The notes below the pieces were generated by a model. That model was not told where the DNA came from, made no database searches, and was given only the letters and a program-made list of their open reading frames with translations. Both the position numbers and the translations under genes were made by a program. Below, in pieces: positions 18,091 to 26,434 of a stretch of 64,000 bases of DNA. Positions within the stretch are counted from its first letter, which is position 1. The number at the start of each line of letters is the position of its first letter. The DNA comes from Arthrobacter sp. B1I2. Lineage in GTDB: Bacteria > Actinomycetota > Actinomycetes > Actinomycetales > Micrococcaceae. The stretch spans positions 3,534,001 to 3,598,000 of the forward strand of contig NZ_JAUSYC010000001.1 in NCBI RefSeq assembly GCF_030816485.1. Reading direction: 5' to 3'.

Positions 18091-18608
18091 TGCCTATCGT
18101 TCCTGATGAAAAGGACTGGACCTGGGTCCTGTCCCGCCCCTGCCCGGAATGCTCTTTCACCGCCTCAACCGCCACGCCGGCAACGGTTCCGGGGAGCATC
18201 GAAAGCATGCTCCCCCGGTGGCGGGCCGTCCTCCGGCGGCCGGACGCAGCGCAGCGCCCCAATGACCACACGTGGTCTGCGCTGGAGTACGCGTGCCACG
18301 TGCGGGACGTCTTCGCGCTCTTCGACCAGCGGCTGAACCTGATGCTGGCCTCCGGGGACGCGCGGTTCGAGAACTGGGACCAGGACCGGACCGCGGAGGA
18401 AAAGGACTATGCCAACGCCGACCCCTCGGTGGTGGGCGCTGAACTGGCGGCGGAAGGACACCAGGCCGCCGCATCCTTCGCCCGCGTCCGCGAAGAGGAC
18501 TGGGGACGCAAGGGGCTGCGCAGCAACGGCTCGGAGTTCACCGTCCTCACGCTCTCGCAGTACTTCCTGCACGACGTCGTTCATCACCTTCACGACGTCA
18601 ACGGCTGA
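18090..18608 (+). CDS. DinB family protein
   Basis: The 172-residue protein has the DinB/DUF664 four-helix bundle signature: 'NDHTWSALEYACHVRDVFALFDQRLNLML', 'FENWDQDRTAEEKDY', and the C-terminal 'SQYFLHDVVHHLHDVNG'. The histidines in 'ACHVRDV' and in 'HDVVHHLHDV' match the metal-binding triad typical of the superfamily. Members include thiol transferases and many proteins of unknown role, so a reaction cannot be assigned. It lies 34 bp after parC but has its own leaderless-type promoter element. A terminator separates it from convergent cydDC. Confidence 0.85.
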   Translation: MPIVPDEKDWTWVLSRPCPECSFTASTATPATVPGSIESMLPRWRAVLRRPDAAQRPNDHTWSALEYACHVRDVFALFDQRLNLMLASGDARFENWDQDRTAEEKDYANADPSVVGAELAAEGHQAAASFARVREEDWGRKGLRSNGSEFTVLTLSQYFLHDVVHHLHDVNG

Positions 18609-18623
18609 AGCCGCTGGCCATTG

Positions 18624-18656
18624 GGGCCCGTCCCGGCCTTTGTGCGGGAGGGGCCC
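18624..18656. terminator. Bidirectional terminator hairpin between dinB and cydDC
   Basis: The arms GGGCCCgTCCCG and CGGGAgGGGCCC pair across a nine-base loop. The hairpin lies between two convergent genes. There is no strong T-run, so its efficiency is uncertain. Confidence 0.5.
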
Positions 18657-18668
18657 GGCGGGAAGCGC

Positions 18669-21600
18669 TTAGCGGGACCTGGCCAGCGAGGGCTGCCCGG
18701 AGGAGGTCGAAAGATCCAGCCTGGCATCGCCGGCCTGGATGTCTGCGGGGTTGTGGGTCACCAGCACCACCGTGCGGTCCCGCAGTCCCGCGCGCAGGTC
18801 CGCCAGCATGGCGGCCGCGGACTCCGCGTCGAGGTGGGCGGTGGGCTCATCCAGCAGGATCACCTCCGCACCTGTCAGCAGGGTCCGCGCCACGGCCAGC
18901 CGCTGGCGCTCGCCGCCGCTCAGGAAGGCACCGCCGGGGCCGATCCGCGTGTCCAGCCCCGCCGGGAGCCGGCGTACCAGCCCGGTAAGTCCGACGGCGG
19001 CCAGGACCGCCTCCACCTCGTCGTCCGCCAAAGCCCGTGCGCCGTTCCCGGACGGCCGGCCCAGCAGCAGGTTTCCCCGGATCGTGGAGTCGAAAAGGTG
19101 CGCCTCCTGCGGGCACCACGCCGCCCGGCCGGTGACCCGCGCCTGGCCTGCCACCGGCGGCAGGAAGCCCAGCAGCACCGAGAGCAGGGTGGACTTTCCC
19201 GAACCCGACGGTCCGGTGACCGCCAGCCAGCGCCCCGGCCCTGCCACCGCGTCCACGCCCGAGAAGACCGGGGAGCCGCCAGGCCATGCCGCGGCGAGGT
19301 CCACCAGCTCAACGCCTGGCGCCCCGCCTTCCCTGTCGGGAACCGGCTGCAGGCCGTCGGCCGGTTCGCCGGCGGAGGATGAACCGCCGTCAAGGGCCCC
19401 CGACTCCCCCACCCGGCGCATCACGGCACGGAGCGCGGGGAACTGGCGGACCGCCGTCGTCATGGCTGCGTACGGTTCCACCAGCGCCAGCAGCAGGAGC
19501 ACCACCACGGCGGCGGTGGCCGGGGCAACCTGGGCCGCGAGGACCCCGGGAGCCGCCAGCCATGCCGCAGCCAGCGCGGCGGTGCCGCAGGCGGCGGTGG
19601 CAAGAGCGTGCCCCAGCCCGTCGGCCCAGGCGGAGCGCTGGGAGGCGCGCGTGGCGTCGCGGTCCTCCGCGAGCAGCGCCTCAAGCACGCGGGGGGCCAC
19701 GCCGTTGGCGTGCAGTTCGGCCCGGGCGTCCAGGGCTGCAGTGACGCGGCGAAGGACGCCGGAGCGCAGGGACTGTTCGGCGCTGGCGGATTTGCGGTCG
19801 CCCCGGAGCGCGGCAGCGGGCGCCAGCAGCAGGCCGCTGATGGCTGCGCCGGCCACTGCGGGAAGGGCGGCCGGAACCAGGACGCCGGTGGCGGCCAGCG
19901 CCAGGACGGACACCGCGACCGCTGTCAGGGGCGGCAGGACCACGCGTGGAAGGAGGTCGCGGACCGTGTCGACGTCGTCAACGACGGTACCCAGCACGTT
20001 GCCGCCCTGCAGGAGCCGGCGCAGCGACAGCGCCCTGCGGCTCAGCGACTCCCAGAGCCGGCCGCGCAGGCGGGTGAGGGCGGCAAAGACGGCATCGTGC
20101 AGCAGCAGCCGCTCCCAGTAGCGGAAGACCGCCCTGCCAATGCCGAAGAACCGGACGCCAACGATGGCGGTCAGGAGGTACAGGATGGGCGGCTGCTCGC
20201 TGGCCCGGATGATGAGCCAGCCCGAAAGTCCGGAAAGCGCGACGGCGAAGACGGCCGCCAGGGTGCCGACGAAAGCCGCGGCCGCGAACTTGCCCCGGAC
20301 CGGTGCCAGCAGTGCCGCCAGGAGGCGGGCCGCGCCTGGTGCAGGCTGGACGGGGCGGCTCGTCGCGGCATTGCCGGGGACGTTGTTGTCAGTTGCAGGG
20401 CTGCTCGTAATGGGGTTCGCTGTTGAGTCGGTGGCGCTGAAGCCCGGCAGGACGCTGGCAGCGCTGCCATCGTGGTGCGTGGCTGCGGCGGCCCGGTCCG
20501 CGGGCACCACCGGCACCAGCACGTCCGCAAGCTGCCGGGTGCGCTGGTTGTGGGCCACCAGGATCACGGTGGCCTGGCCGCGGAGCCGCCGGATGGCGTC
20601 CTCCACGATGAGCGCGGAAGCATCGTCCAGGTGCGCCGTGGGCTCGTCCAGCAGCAGGAGGGTGGCCCCGGCGTCGATCCTTGCCAGCCCGCGGGCCAGC
20701 GCCACGCGGCGCAGCTCGCCCGGGCTCAGTTCAGCCTGGTGCTTTCCTGCCAGGTGGGCGGCCCCGGCGCGCTCAAGGCAGCGGCGGGCACTCTCTTCGG
20801 CGGCAAACCGGTCCGGGCCGCGGCCGGGATCCGGCGAGAGGTACAGCAGCACCTCGTCCAGGACGGTCCCGGCCACCATAACGGGGTGCTGCGGCACCCA
20901 GGCCACCGCGCTGCGGTCGAGGCCGCTGATGGTCCCAGTGATGCTGGTCCCGTCGCCATCACCGATCGTCCCCGCGAGCACGGCCAGGACGGTACTCTTG
21001 CCCGCACCGCTGGGGCCGTCCAGGGCGGTGATCCTGTCCTGCGGTGCGGTGAAGGTGAGGGGCCCGACGGCGGCTCCGGACCGGCCGGCGTACGTCACGG
21101 TGAGTCCGGTGGCCTCAAGGGGAGCGCCGGGCCGGCCGGCCTTGGCCGCCGGCAGGGGGGTTGCTTCGGGTGCACCGGTCACGGCGGCTGTTTCGGCGAG
21201 CGCCACCCGGCCGTCGTCGCTGGCATGGTGGGCGGTGCCCAGCTCCCGCAGCGGAAGGTAGCAGTCCGGTGCCAGGAGCAGTGCCAGCAGGCCGGCTTCG
21301 AGTGGCATGTCGCCGTGGACCAGCCGGACACCAATGAAAACGGCCACCACGGCCACCGAAATGGTGGCGATGAGTTCCAGGGCCAGTGCGGACAGGAACG
21401 CAGTCCGCAGGGTGCCCATGGTGCGGGAGCGGTATTCCTCCGAGATCTCCTCCAGGGCCTTGCGCTGGGCGGTGGCCCGGCCCAGTCCCACCAGGACCGG
21501 CAGGCCCTTGGCGAGCTCGAGCATGTGCGCGGACAGCCGGGCCAGCGAAGCCTGTGCCTCGCGTACGCTGTCCTCGGTGTACCGGCCGATCAACACCATG

Positions 21601-22097
21601 AACAACGGGATCAGGGGCACGGTAAGCACAATGACCAGCGCGCTCACCCAGTCCGCGAAGAGGATCCGGGCCCCCAGCAGGAGCGGCACAGTGGCGCAGT
21701 TGACCAGCGCGGGCAGGAACTGGGTGTAGTAGCTGTCCAGGGCGTCCAGGCCGCGGGTCGCCAGCACTGCCAGGCCGCCGTCGCCCGGGCCTGAGGACCG
21801 GACGCCCGTGCGCAGGGCGCGCTCCAGCAGCTGCGCGCGGAGCTCTTCCTTGACCCCGAGTGCCGCGCGGCGTGCAGCGACGGCCTGGCCCCAGACGGTC
21901 AGGGAGCGGAGGACGACGCCGGCGAGGCCGGCCACGAGCTGGGCCGGCCAGGCAGGGTTCCCGGCAACCAGTCCGGCCAGGGCGGAGGCCACCGCCTGGC
22001 CGATCAGGACCAGGGACAGGGCCTTGAGCGCGGCAAGGACTCCCAGCCAGTAGATTGCCGAACGGGTTGCCGGACCGGCAGGAAAAGTTGGCCGCAC
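18669..22097 (-). CDS. cydDC: Thiol reductant ABC exporter, fused CydD-CydC
   Basis: A single 1142-residue chain carries two complete half-transporters. The CydD-like half has six transmembrane helices, then an ATPase with 'LDGPSGAGKSTVLAVL' and signature 'LSPGELRRVALARGLA'. The CydC-like half begins around residue 580 with another membrane domain ('GWLIIRASEQPPILYLLTAIVGVRFFGIGRAVFRY') and ends with 'TGPSGSGKSTLLSVLLG' and 'LSGGERQRLAVARTLL'. CydDC exports glutathione/cysteine-type thiols and is needed to assemble cytochrome bd. The GTG at 22097 lies one base after the cydB stop codon, with AAGGG in the cydB end as ribosome site. The two halves are usually separate genes in Gram-negatives. 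Confidence 0.92.
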   Translation of the reverse strand: MRPTFPAGPATRSAIYWLGVLAALKALSLVLIGQAVASALAGLVAGNPAWPAQLVAGLAGVVLRSLTVWGQAVAARRAALGVKEELRAQLLERALRTGVRSSGPGDGGLAVLATRGLDALDSYYTQFLPALVNCATVPLLLGARILFADWVSALVIVLTVPLIPLFMVLIGRYTEDSVREAQASLARLSAHMLELAKGLPVLVGLGRATAQRKALEEISEEYRSRTMGTLRTAFLSALALELIATISVAVVAVFIGVRLVHGDMPLEAGLLALLLAPDCYLPLRELGTAHHASDDGRVALAETAAVTGAPEATPLPAAKAGRPGAPLEATGLTVTYAGRSGAAVGPLTFTAPQDRITALDGPSGAGKSTVLAVLAGTIGDGDGTSITGTISGLDRSAVAWVPQHPVMVAGTVLDEVLLYLSPDPGRGPDRFAAEESARRCLERAGAAHLAGKHQAELSPGELRRVALARGLARIDAGATLLLLDEPTAHLDDASALIVEDAIRRLRGQATVILVAHNQRTRQLADVLVPVVPADRAAAATHHDGSAASVLPGFSATDSTANPITSSPATDNNVPGNAATSRPVQPAPGAARLLAALLAPVRGKFAAAAFVGTLAAVFAVALSGLSGWLIIRASEQPPILYLLTAIVGVRFFGIGRAVFRYWERLLLHDAVFAALTRLRGRLWESLSRRALSLRRLLQGGNVLGTVVDDVDTVRDLLPRVVLPPLTAVAVSVLALAATGVLVPAALPAVAGAAISGLLLAPAAALRGDRKSASAEQSLRSGVLRRVTAALDARAELHANGVAPRVLEALLAEDRDATRASQRSAWADGLGHALATAACGTAALAAAWLAAPGVLAAQVAPATAAVVVLLLLALVEPYAAMTTAVRQFPALRAVMRRVGESGALDGGSSSAGEPADGLQPVPDREGGAPGVELVDLAAAWPGGSPVFSGVDAVAGPGRWLAVTGPSGSGKSTLLSVLLGFLPPVAGQARVTGRAAWCPQEAHLFDSTIRGNLLLGRPSGNGARALADDEVEAVLAAVGLTGLVRRLPAGLDTRIGPGGAFLSGGERQRLAVARTLLTGAEVILLDEPTAHLDAESAAAMLADLRAGLRDRTVVLVTHNPADIQAGDARLDLSTSSGQPSLARSR

Positions 22098-22098
22098 G

Positions 22099-23148
22099 TC
22101 AGCCCTTGGTGGTGAATGCCTTGGCGGCCACCGCGGGAAGGAAGCTGTGGGCTTCCGGGATGTGGGCGGCGCTGACACGGTGGCGGAAAACCCAGTAGGT
22201 CCAGGCCTGGTAGGCGATCACCAGGGGAAGGCCAAAAGCCGCCACGATGCTCATCAGCCCCAGGGTGTAGTCCGAGGAGGAAGCGTTGGAGATGGTGAGG
22301 TCAAAGGCACTGTCCAGCGTAGAGGGCAGCACCACCGGGAAGACGGCGCCGAAGATGGACGCCGTGCCCAGCACCAGGAAGGCGCCCAGGGCCAGGAAGG
22401 ACCGGCCTTCGGATCCCTTCCGGGCCAGCAGCCAGGCAGTAACGGCAGCAGCAACGGCCAGGACGACGGCGGCCCAGGTCCAGGGTTTGCCCTCCATGAA
22501 CTGGATGGCGAGTGCCCACGCCGCGATGGGCAGGAGCAGGACCGGCAGGAGCCGCACGAACCACTGGCGGGCGCGGTGCCTTACGTCGCCGTCGGTCTTG
22601 AGGGCCAGGAACGCCAGGGCGTGGAGCAGTGCGAACCCCACCACGGCGATACCGCCCAGCAGGGCGTAGCCGCTGAACCAGGCCATGGGGCCGCCTTCGC
22701 GGTCGCCGTTGGCGTTCAGCGGAAGGCCGGTGGTTGTGAGGGCCAGTGCGGCGCCCACGCCGAAGGCGGCGAAGAAGGAGCCCAGCACGATGGCCCAGTC
22801 CCACCGGTTACGCCAGCTGTCCGTGTCTACCTTGCCGCGGTATTCGAACGCCACAGCACGGAAGATCAGTGCCAGCAGGACCACCAGCAGGGGGAGATAG
22901 AGCGCGGAAAACAGCGACGCGTACCAGAGCGGGAAGGCGGCGAAAGTGGCGCCGCCGGCGGTCAACAGCCACACCTCGTTGCCGTCCCAGACAGGCCCAA
23001 CGGTGTTCAGCAGCACCCGGCGCTCCGTGTTGTTGCGGGCGAAGAGCTTCATCAGCATCCCTACGCCCAGGTCGAAGCCCTCCAGGAAGAGGTAGCCGGT
23101 CCACAGCACCGCGATGGCGATGAACCATATGGTGGGAAGCAGTTCCAT
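22099..23148 (-). CDS. cydB: Cytochrome bd ubiquinol/menaquinol oxidase subunit II
   Basis: CydB pairs with CydA in the high-affinity cytochrome bd terminal oxidase. The 349-residue sequence has 8-9 hydrophobic segments and the family's opening 'LPTIWFIAIAVLWTGYLFLEGFDLGVGML'. It also has 'GPVWDGNEVWLLTAGGATFAAFPLWYA' and the C-terminal 'LVIAYQAWTYWVFRHRVS'. It lies 15 bp after cydA and one base before the cydDC start, so all three form one operon. In actinobacteria the natural electron donor is menaquinol. Confidence 0.96.
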   Translation of the reverse strand: MELLPTIWFIAIAVLWTGYLFLEGFDLGVGMLMKLFARNNTERRVLLNTVGPVWDGNEVWLLTAGGATFAAFPLWYASLFSALYLPLLVVLLALIFRAVAFEYRGKVDTDSWRNRWDWAIVLGSFFAAFGVGAALALTTTGLPLNANGDREGGPMAWFSGYALLGGIAVVGFALLHALAFLALKTDGDVRHRARQWFVRLLPVLLLPIAAWALAIQFMEGKPWTWAAVVLAVAAAVTAWLLARKGSEGRSFLALGAFLVLGTASIFGAVFPVVLPSTLDSAFDLTISNASSSDYTLGLMSIVAAFGLPLVIAYQAWTYWVFRHRVSAAHIPEAHSFLPAVAAKAFTTKG

Positions 23149-23163
23149 TGTTCGTTTCCTCTG

Positions 23164-24768
23164 CTAGTAGGCGAAGGCCAGGACGTCGTCGGCGGGTTTG
23201 GTGTCCCCGGTGCCGCCGGAGCCAGGCGTTTCGTCCTCGTTCTCGTCCGCCGGTGCGTGTACGAGTTCAGGCATCGCGGAGACCACGCCGCCGCGGATGT
23301 ACTTGACCAGCAGTTTCACTTCCACCACCAGCAGGACGGCGTAGACGGCGGTCAGGGCCACCAGCGAGGCGATGAGTTCCCCTGCGGAGACACCCGGAGA
23401 CACGGCGGCGGCGGTGAACATGAACACCTGGTCGATACCACTTGGATCCGGATTGGGCGCCACGACGAATGGCTGCCGGCCCATCTCGGTGAAGATCCAG
23501 CCGGCGGCATTGGCACCGAAGGGGGCCAGGATGCCGAAGACTGCCAGCCGCATCAGCCACAGGGACTCCGGTACCGTTCCCTTGCGGGTGAGCCAGAGGG
23601 CCACGAAGGCGGCCAGGGCGGCCAGCCCGCCGAAGCCAATCATCATCCTGAATCCCCAGTAGGTGACCTCCATGACGGGCACGTACTCGATCTCCTGGCC
23701 GGCCCGGTCACCGTAGATGGGGTTCTCCGGCAGGTGGGTTCCGTAGTTGGCCTTGTACTCGGGCAGCAGGCTGTTGACCCCCTTGACCTCGGTGGTGAAG
23801 TCACCCTTGGCCAGGAAGGACAGGATGCCCGGAACTTCGATCACGGCCACGACATCGTCGCAGTTCCTGGATCCGACGTTTCCGACGCTCAGGACGGAGA
23901 AGCCGGTGCCGTCGTGGCAGGCCGCCTCCGCGGCGGCCATCTTCATGGGCTGCTGCTGGAACATCAGTTTGCCCTGCAGATCGCCGGTCACGGCAGTGCC
24001 GGCGAAGGAGATCATGGCCACCACGGCACCGATCCGCAGGGACCGGATCCATACGCTGTGGTCCGCATGGTCGCGGCCGGGGATCCGGGGGTCTTCACCG
24101 GGGATAACCCGGCCGTCGGCACCCACCGTGTCGACGCCGTCGTGCCGCCGCCGCCACAGGTGGTACCAGGCGATGCCCAGGAGGAAGCCGCCTGCCACGG
24201 CGAGGGCGCCGAAAAGCGCGTGCGGGACGGCCACCAGGGCCGTGTTGTTCGTGAAGACAGCCCACGCGTCGGTCATGACGGGCCGGCCGTTGATCATCTC
24301 AACACCCACCGGGTGCTGCATCCAGCTGTTGGCCACGATGATGAAGTAGGCGGAGAGTGCCGATCCGATGACGGCCACCCAGAGGCAGGCAAGGTGGATG
24401 GCGGGCTTGAGCTGCTTCCAGCCAAAGATCCAGAGGCCCAGGAAGGTGGATTCGACGAAGAAGGCCAGCAGGGCTTCCAGCGCCAGCGGCGCGCCGAAGA
24501 CGTCACCCACGAAGCGGCTGTATTCGCTCCAGGCCATGCCGAACTGGAACTCCTGCACGATGCCGGTGGCCACGCCCATGATGAAGTTGATGAGGAACAG
24601 CTTTCCCCAGAACTTGGTCATCCGCAGGTACTCAGGCTTGCCGGTGCGGTACCAGGCCGTCTGGATGACGGCCACTACAAGGCCCAGGCCTATGGTCAGC
24701 GGCACCATCATGAAGTGGTAGACGGTGGTGATACCGAATTGCCAGCGTGCGATTTCCAAGGCGTCCAT
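23164..24768 (-). CDS. cydA: Cytochrome bd ubiquinol/menaquinol oxidase subunit I
   Basis: CydA carries hemes b558, b595 and d and reduces O2 to water. The 534-residue protein starts MDALEIARWQFGITTVYHFMMVPLTIGLG, where the first conserved histidine is a heme ligand. It continues with 'KFWGKLFLINFIMGVATGIVQEFQFGM', 'FVESTFLGLWIFGWKQL' and 'PVMTDAWAVFTNNTALVAVPHALFGA'. The quinol-binding Q-loop is around 'NPIYGDRAGQEIEY', and 'GRQPFVVAPNPDPSGIDQVF' follows. The open frame reaches 24993 but the ATG at 24768 is the conserved start. Two BlaI-type palindromes lie 30-70 bp upstream, so the operon is probably repressed by the divergent blaI product. Confidence 0.96.
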   Translation of the reverse strand: MDALEIARWQFGITTVYHFMMVPLTIGLGLVVAVIQTAWYRTGKPEYLRMTKFWGKLFLINFIMGVATGIVQEFQFGMAWSEYSRFVGDVFGAPLALEALLAFFVESTFLGLWIFGWKQLKPAIHLACLWVAVIGSALSAYFIIVANSWMQHPVGVEMINGRPVMTDAWAVFTNNTALVAVPHALFGALAVAGGFLLGIAWYHLWRRRHDGVDTVGADGRVIPGEDPRIPGRDHADHSVWIRSLRIGAVVAMISFAGTAVTGDLQGKLMFQQQPMKMAAAEAACHDGTGFSVLSVGNVGSRNCDDVVAVIEVPGILSFLAKGDFTTEVKGVNSLLPEYKANYGTHLPENPIYGDRAGQEIEYVPVMEVTYWGFRMMIGFGGLAALAAFVALWLTRKGTVPESLWLMRLAVFGILAPFGANAAGWIFTEMGRQPFVVAPNPDPSGIDQVFMFTAAAVSPGVSAGELIASLVALTAVYAVLLVVEVKLLVKYIRGGVVSAMPELVHAPADENEDETPGSGGTGDTKPADDVLAFAY

Positions 24769-24797
24769 GGCAGTCCCTACTGTTAGCCAATGCAGTT

Positions 24798-24814
24798 TTC
24801 TACACCCCGTAGAA
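24798..24814. promoter_or_regulatory. BlaI-type operator 1 (TTCTAC-N5-GTAGAA)
   Basis: This is a perfect inverted repeat with 6-bp arms and a five-base spacer, 30 bp upstream of cydA. The arms contain the TAC/GTA core known from BlaI/MecI operators. It lies 24 bp centre to centre from operator 2. Confidence 0.75.
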
Positions 24815-24821
24815 CTGCAAC

Positions 24822-24838
24822 TTCTACACAGTGTAGAA
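24822..24838. promoter_or_regulatory. BlaI-type operator 2 (TTCTAC-N5-GTAGAA)
   Basis: This second perfect copy has spacer ACAGT and includes the classical TACA...TGTA core. It probably overlaps the cydA promoter. Confidence 0.75.
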
Positions 24839-24909
24839 CATCGGCGGCGGTGAACGAAAACTGGTCGCCCTCCCCTGGGATGGCCCGGAACACCGCGCGG
24901 CGCCATATG

Positions 24910-24926
24910 TTCTACCCGATGTAGAA
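24910..24926. promoter_or_regulatory. BlaI-type operator 3 (TTCTAC-N5-GTAGAA)
   Basis: The third perfect copy has spacer CCGAT. It lies 102 bp upstream of the blaI start and about 80 bp from operator 2. It is well placed for autoregulation of the blaI-M56 operon. Confidence 0.7.
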
Positions 24927-25028
24927 CGTATGGCGGTTTCGGGGTAAATTTAGTTTTGTAGTTGAACAGCAGCAACGTCACCGGGTGCCGCAAGGGCGGC
25001 CGGTGCGGGGAATTTAAGGAAAAGTGAA

Positions 25029-25412
25029 ATGGCTAGTCTTGGTGAACTGGAACGGGCAGTTATGGATCTGCTCTGGGCGGGCCAGGAAGCCGCCACGGCC
25101 AATACCCTGAGGGACCAGCTGGCGCGCACGTCGGCGGCACAGGGCGGGCCGGGCCACGAGGGCAAGGAACTGGCCGTCACCACGGTTCTTACCGTTCTCT
25201 CCCGGCTGGAAAAGAAAGGGCTGGTGGAACGCGAACGCGGAACCCGTCCGCACCGGTACCAGGCAGTGTCCAGCCGCGCCGACCACACCGCCGAACTTAT
25301 GCATGAGGTCCTGGGTTCAGCCCCGGACCGGGAAGCCGTCCTGGCCCGCTTTATCGGGTCCGTGTCCGAAGGTGAAGCCGAGACGCTGCGCAAACTGCTG
25401 GGTCACCTCTAG
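25029..25412 (+). CDS. BlaI/MecI/CopY family transcriptional repressor
   Basis: This 127-residue winged-helix repressor starts 'MASLGELERAVMDLLWAGQEAATANTLRDQL'. The recognition helix region is 'AVTTVLTVLSRLEKKGLVERERGTRPHRYQAVSSR', and a C-terminal dimerisation helix follows. In beta-lactam resistance such repressors are inactivated by cleavage by a BlaR/MecR peptidase. In mycobacteria, BlaI is reported to control genes beyond beta-lactamase. Here it diverges from cydABDC and the shared region carries three TTCTAC-N5-GTAGAA palindromes. It therefore likely represses both cytochrome bd and itself. The M56 peptidase gene follows after 6 bp. Confidence 0.92.
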   Translation: MASLGELERAVMDLLWAGQEAATANTLRDQLARTSAAQGGPGHEGKELAVTTVLTVLSRLEKKGLVERERGTRPHRYQAVSSRADHTAELMHEVLGSAPDREAVLARFIGSVSEGEAETLRKLLGHL

Positions 25413-25418
25413 CCCACC

Positions 25419-26411
25419 ATGTTCTGGGCCTCATACCTGCTGGCGGTCCTTGCGATAATCCTGGCCTGGCCGGTGCCGATCCTCCTGTCACGGGCACAAT
25501 GGCCGGCCAGGTCGCCGTTCACGGCGATGCTCCTGTGGCAGGCGATCGCACTGGCAGGTGGACTGTCCATGATCGGCGCCATGCTGGTCTACGGCCTCGA
25601 GCCGATCGGTGACAACCTCCTTGCGGGGCTCCGCGCCCTTGCCGGCATGGTGCTTTTCAATGCCCCCACCACGGCGCTGGGGTTTTGGCACATCTTTGCA
25701 TTGTCCACCGCTGCCCTGCTCACGGCCCACCTGGTCTTCACGCTGCTGCTGACGTACTACAAGATCCAGCGGCAGCGGCGCCGCCACCGTGAACTCCTCG
25801 CGCTGCTGGCCTCGCCGTCGGGCCAGGACGCGGGAACCCTGGTCATCAGCCACGACTCCCCCGTCGCGTACTGCCTTCCAGGGGGCGCCCGGTCCGTGAC
25901 CGTCCTGTCGGACGGCCTGATGGCCGCCCTGGAGCCGGCCGAACTGCGCGCCGTCCTGATTCACGAGAACGCGCACCTGAGCCAGCGGCACCACCTTCTG
26001 CTCTGGGCCTTCGCCGCCTGGCGGCAGGCCCTGCCATGGCTCCCCACCACCCGGCTTGCCCAGGAGTCGGTCAACTCGCTGATCGAGATGCTGGCCGACG
26101 ACGTCGCATTGCGGACCGAGAGCAAGGCGACCCTCATCAAGGCGATCGCGATCGTTGCCAGCGGTTCGGCAGGAAACGGGAGTGCCGGCGATATCCGGCC
26201 ATCCTCACCCAGCCTGGCCCTGTCCGGCCTGGAGGCGGCCTCGGGCGGCCCGGGCTCGGACGCCGTCCGGACCGCAGCCTCCCGGGTCAGCCGCCTCCTG
26301 ACGCCGCAGCCCCAGCTTCCCGCCGCCGTCCGCAGCGCCGTCCTGGCCGGCTCCGTCCTGCTGCTGGCGTTGCCTACGGCGCTGCTGGTGGTTCCCGGGC
26401 TGCTCGGCTGA
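25419..26411 (+). CDS. M56 family metallopeptidase (BlaR-like, without sensor domain)
   Basis: The 330-residue integral membrane protein has several hydrophobic helices, at about 2-22, 33-55, 66-75, 85-112 and a last one at 305-328. The zinc-protease motif HENAH is at residues 182-186 in 'LRAVLIHENAHLSQRHHLLLWAFAAWRQALPW'. A following 'EMLADDVALR' is expected to supply the third ligand. M56 peptidases of the BlaR/MecR type cut their cognate BlaI repressor. This one ends at the membrane and lacks the extracellular penicillin-binding sensor, so the inducing signal should be something other than beta-lactam. It is coupled to blaI (6-bp gap). Confidence 0.88.
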   Translation: MFWASYLLAVLAIILAWPVPILLSRAQWPARSPFTAMLLWQAIALAGGLSMIGAMLVYGLEPIGDNLLAGLRALAGMVLFNAPTTALGFWHIFALSTAALLTAHLVFTLLLTYYKIQRQRRRHRELLALLASPSGQDAGTLVISHDSPVAYCLPGGARSVTVLSDGLMAALEPAELRAVLIHENAHLSQRHHLLLWAFAAWRQALPWLPTTRLAQESVNSLIEMLADDVALRTESKATLIKAIAIVASGSAGNGSAGDIRPSSPSLALSGLEAASGGPGSDAVRTAASRVSRLLTPQPQLPAAVRSAVLAGSVLLLALPTALLVVPGLLG

Positions 26412-26434
26412 CGCCAAGCAGAGACTGCCTGCAA

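Noticed and set aside
22147..24786. An 879-codon open frame antisense to cydB and cydA
   Set aside because: It runs across both cytochrome bd genes, is Gly/Gln/His-rich and has no domain; it is a shadow frame.
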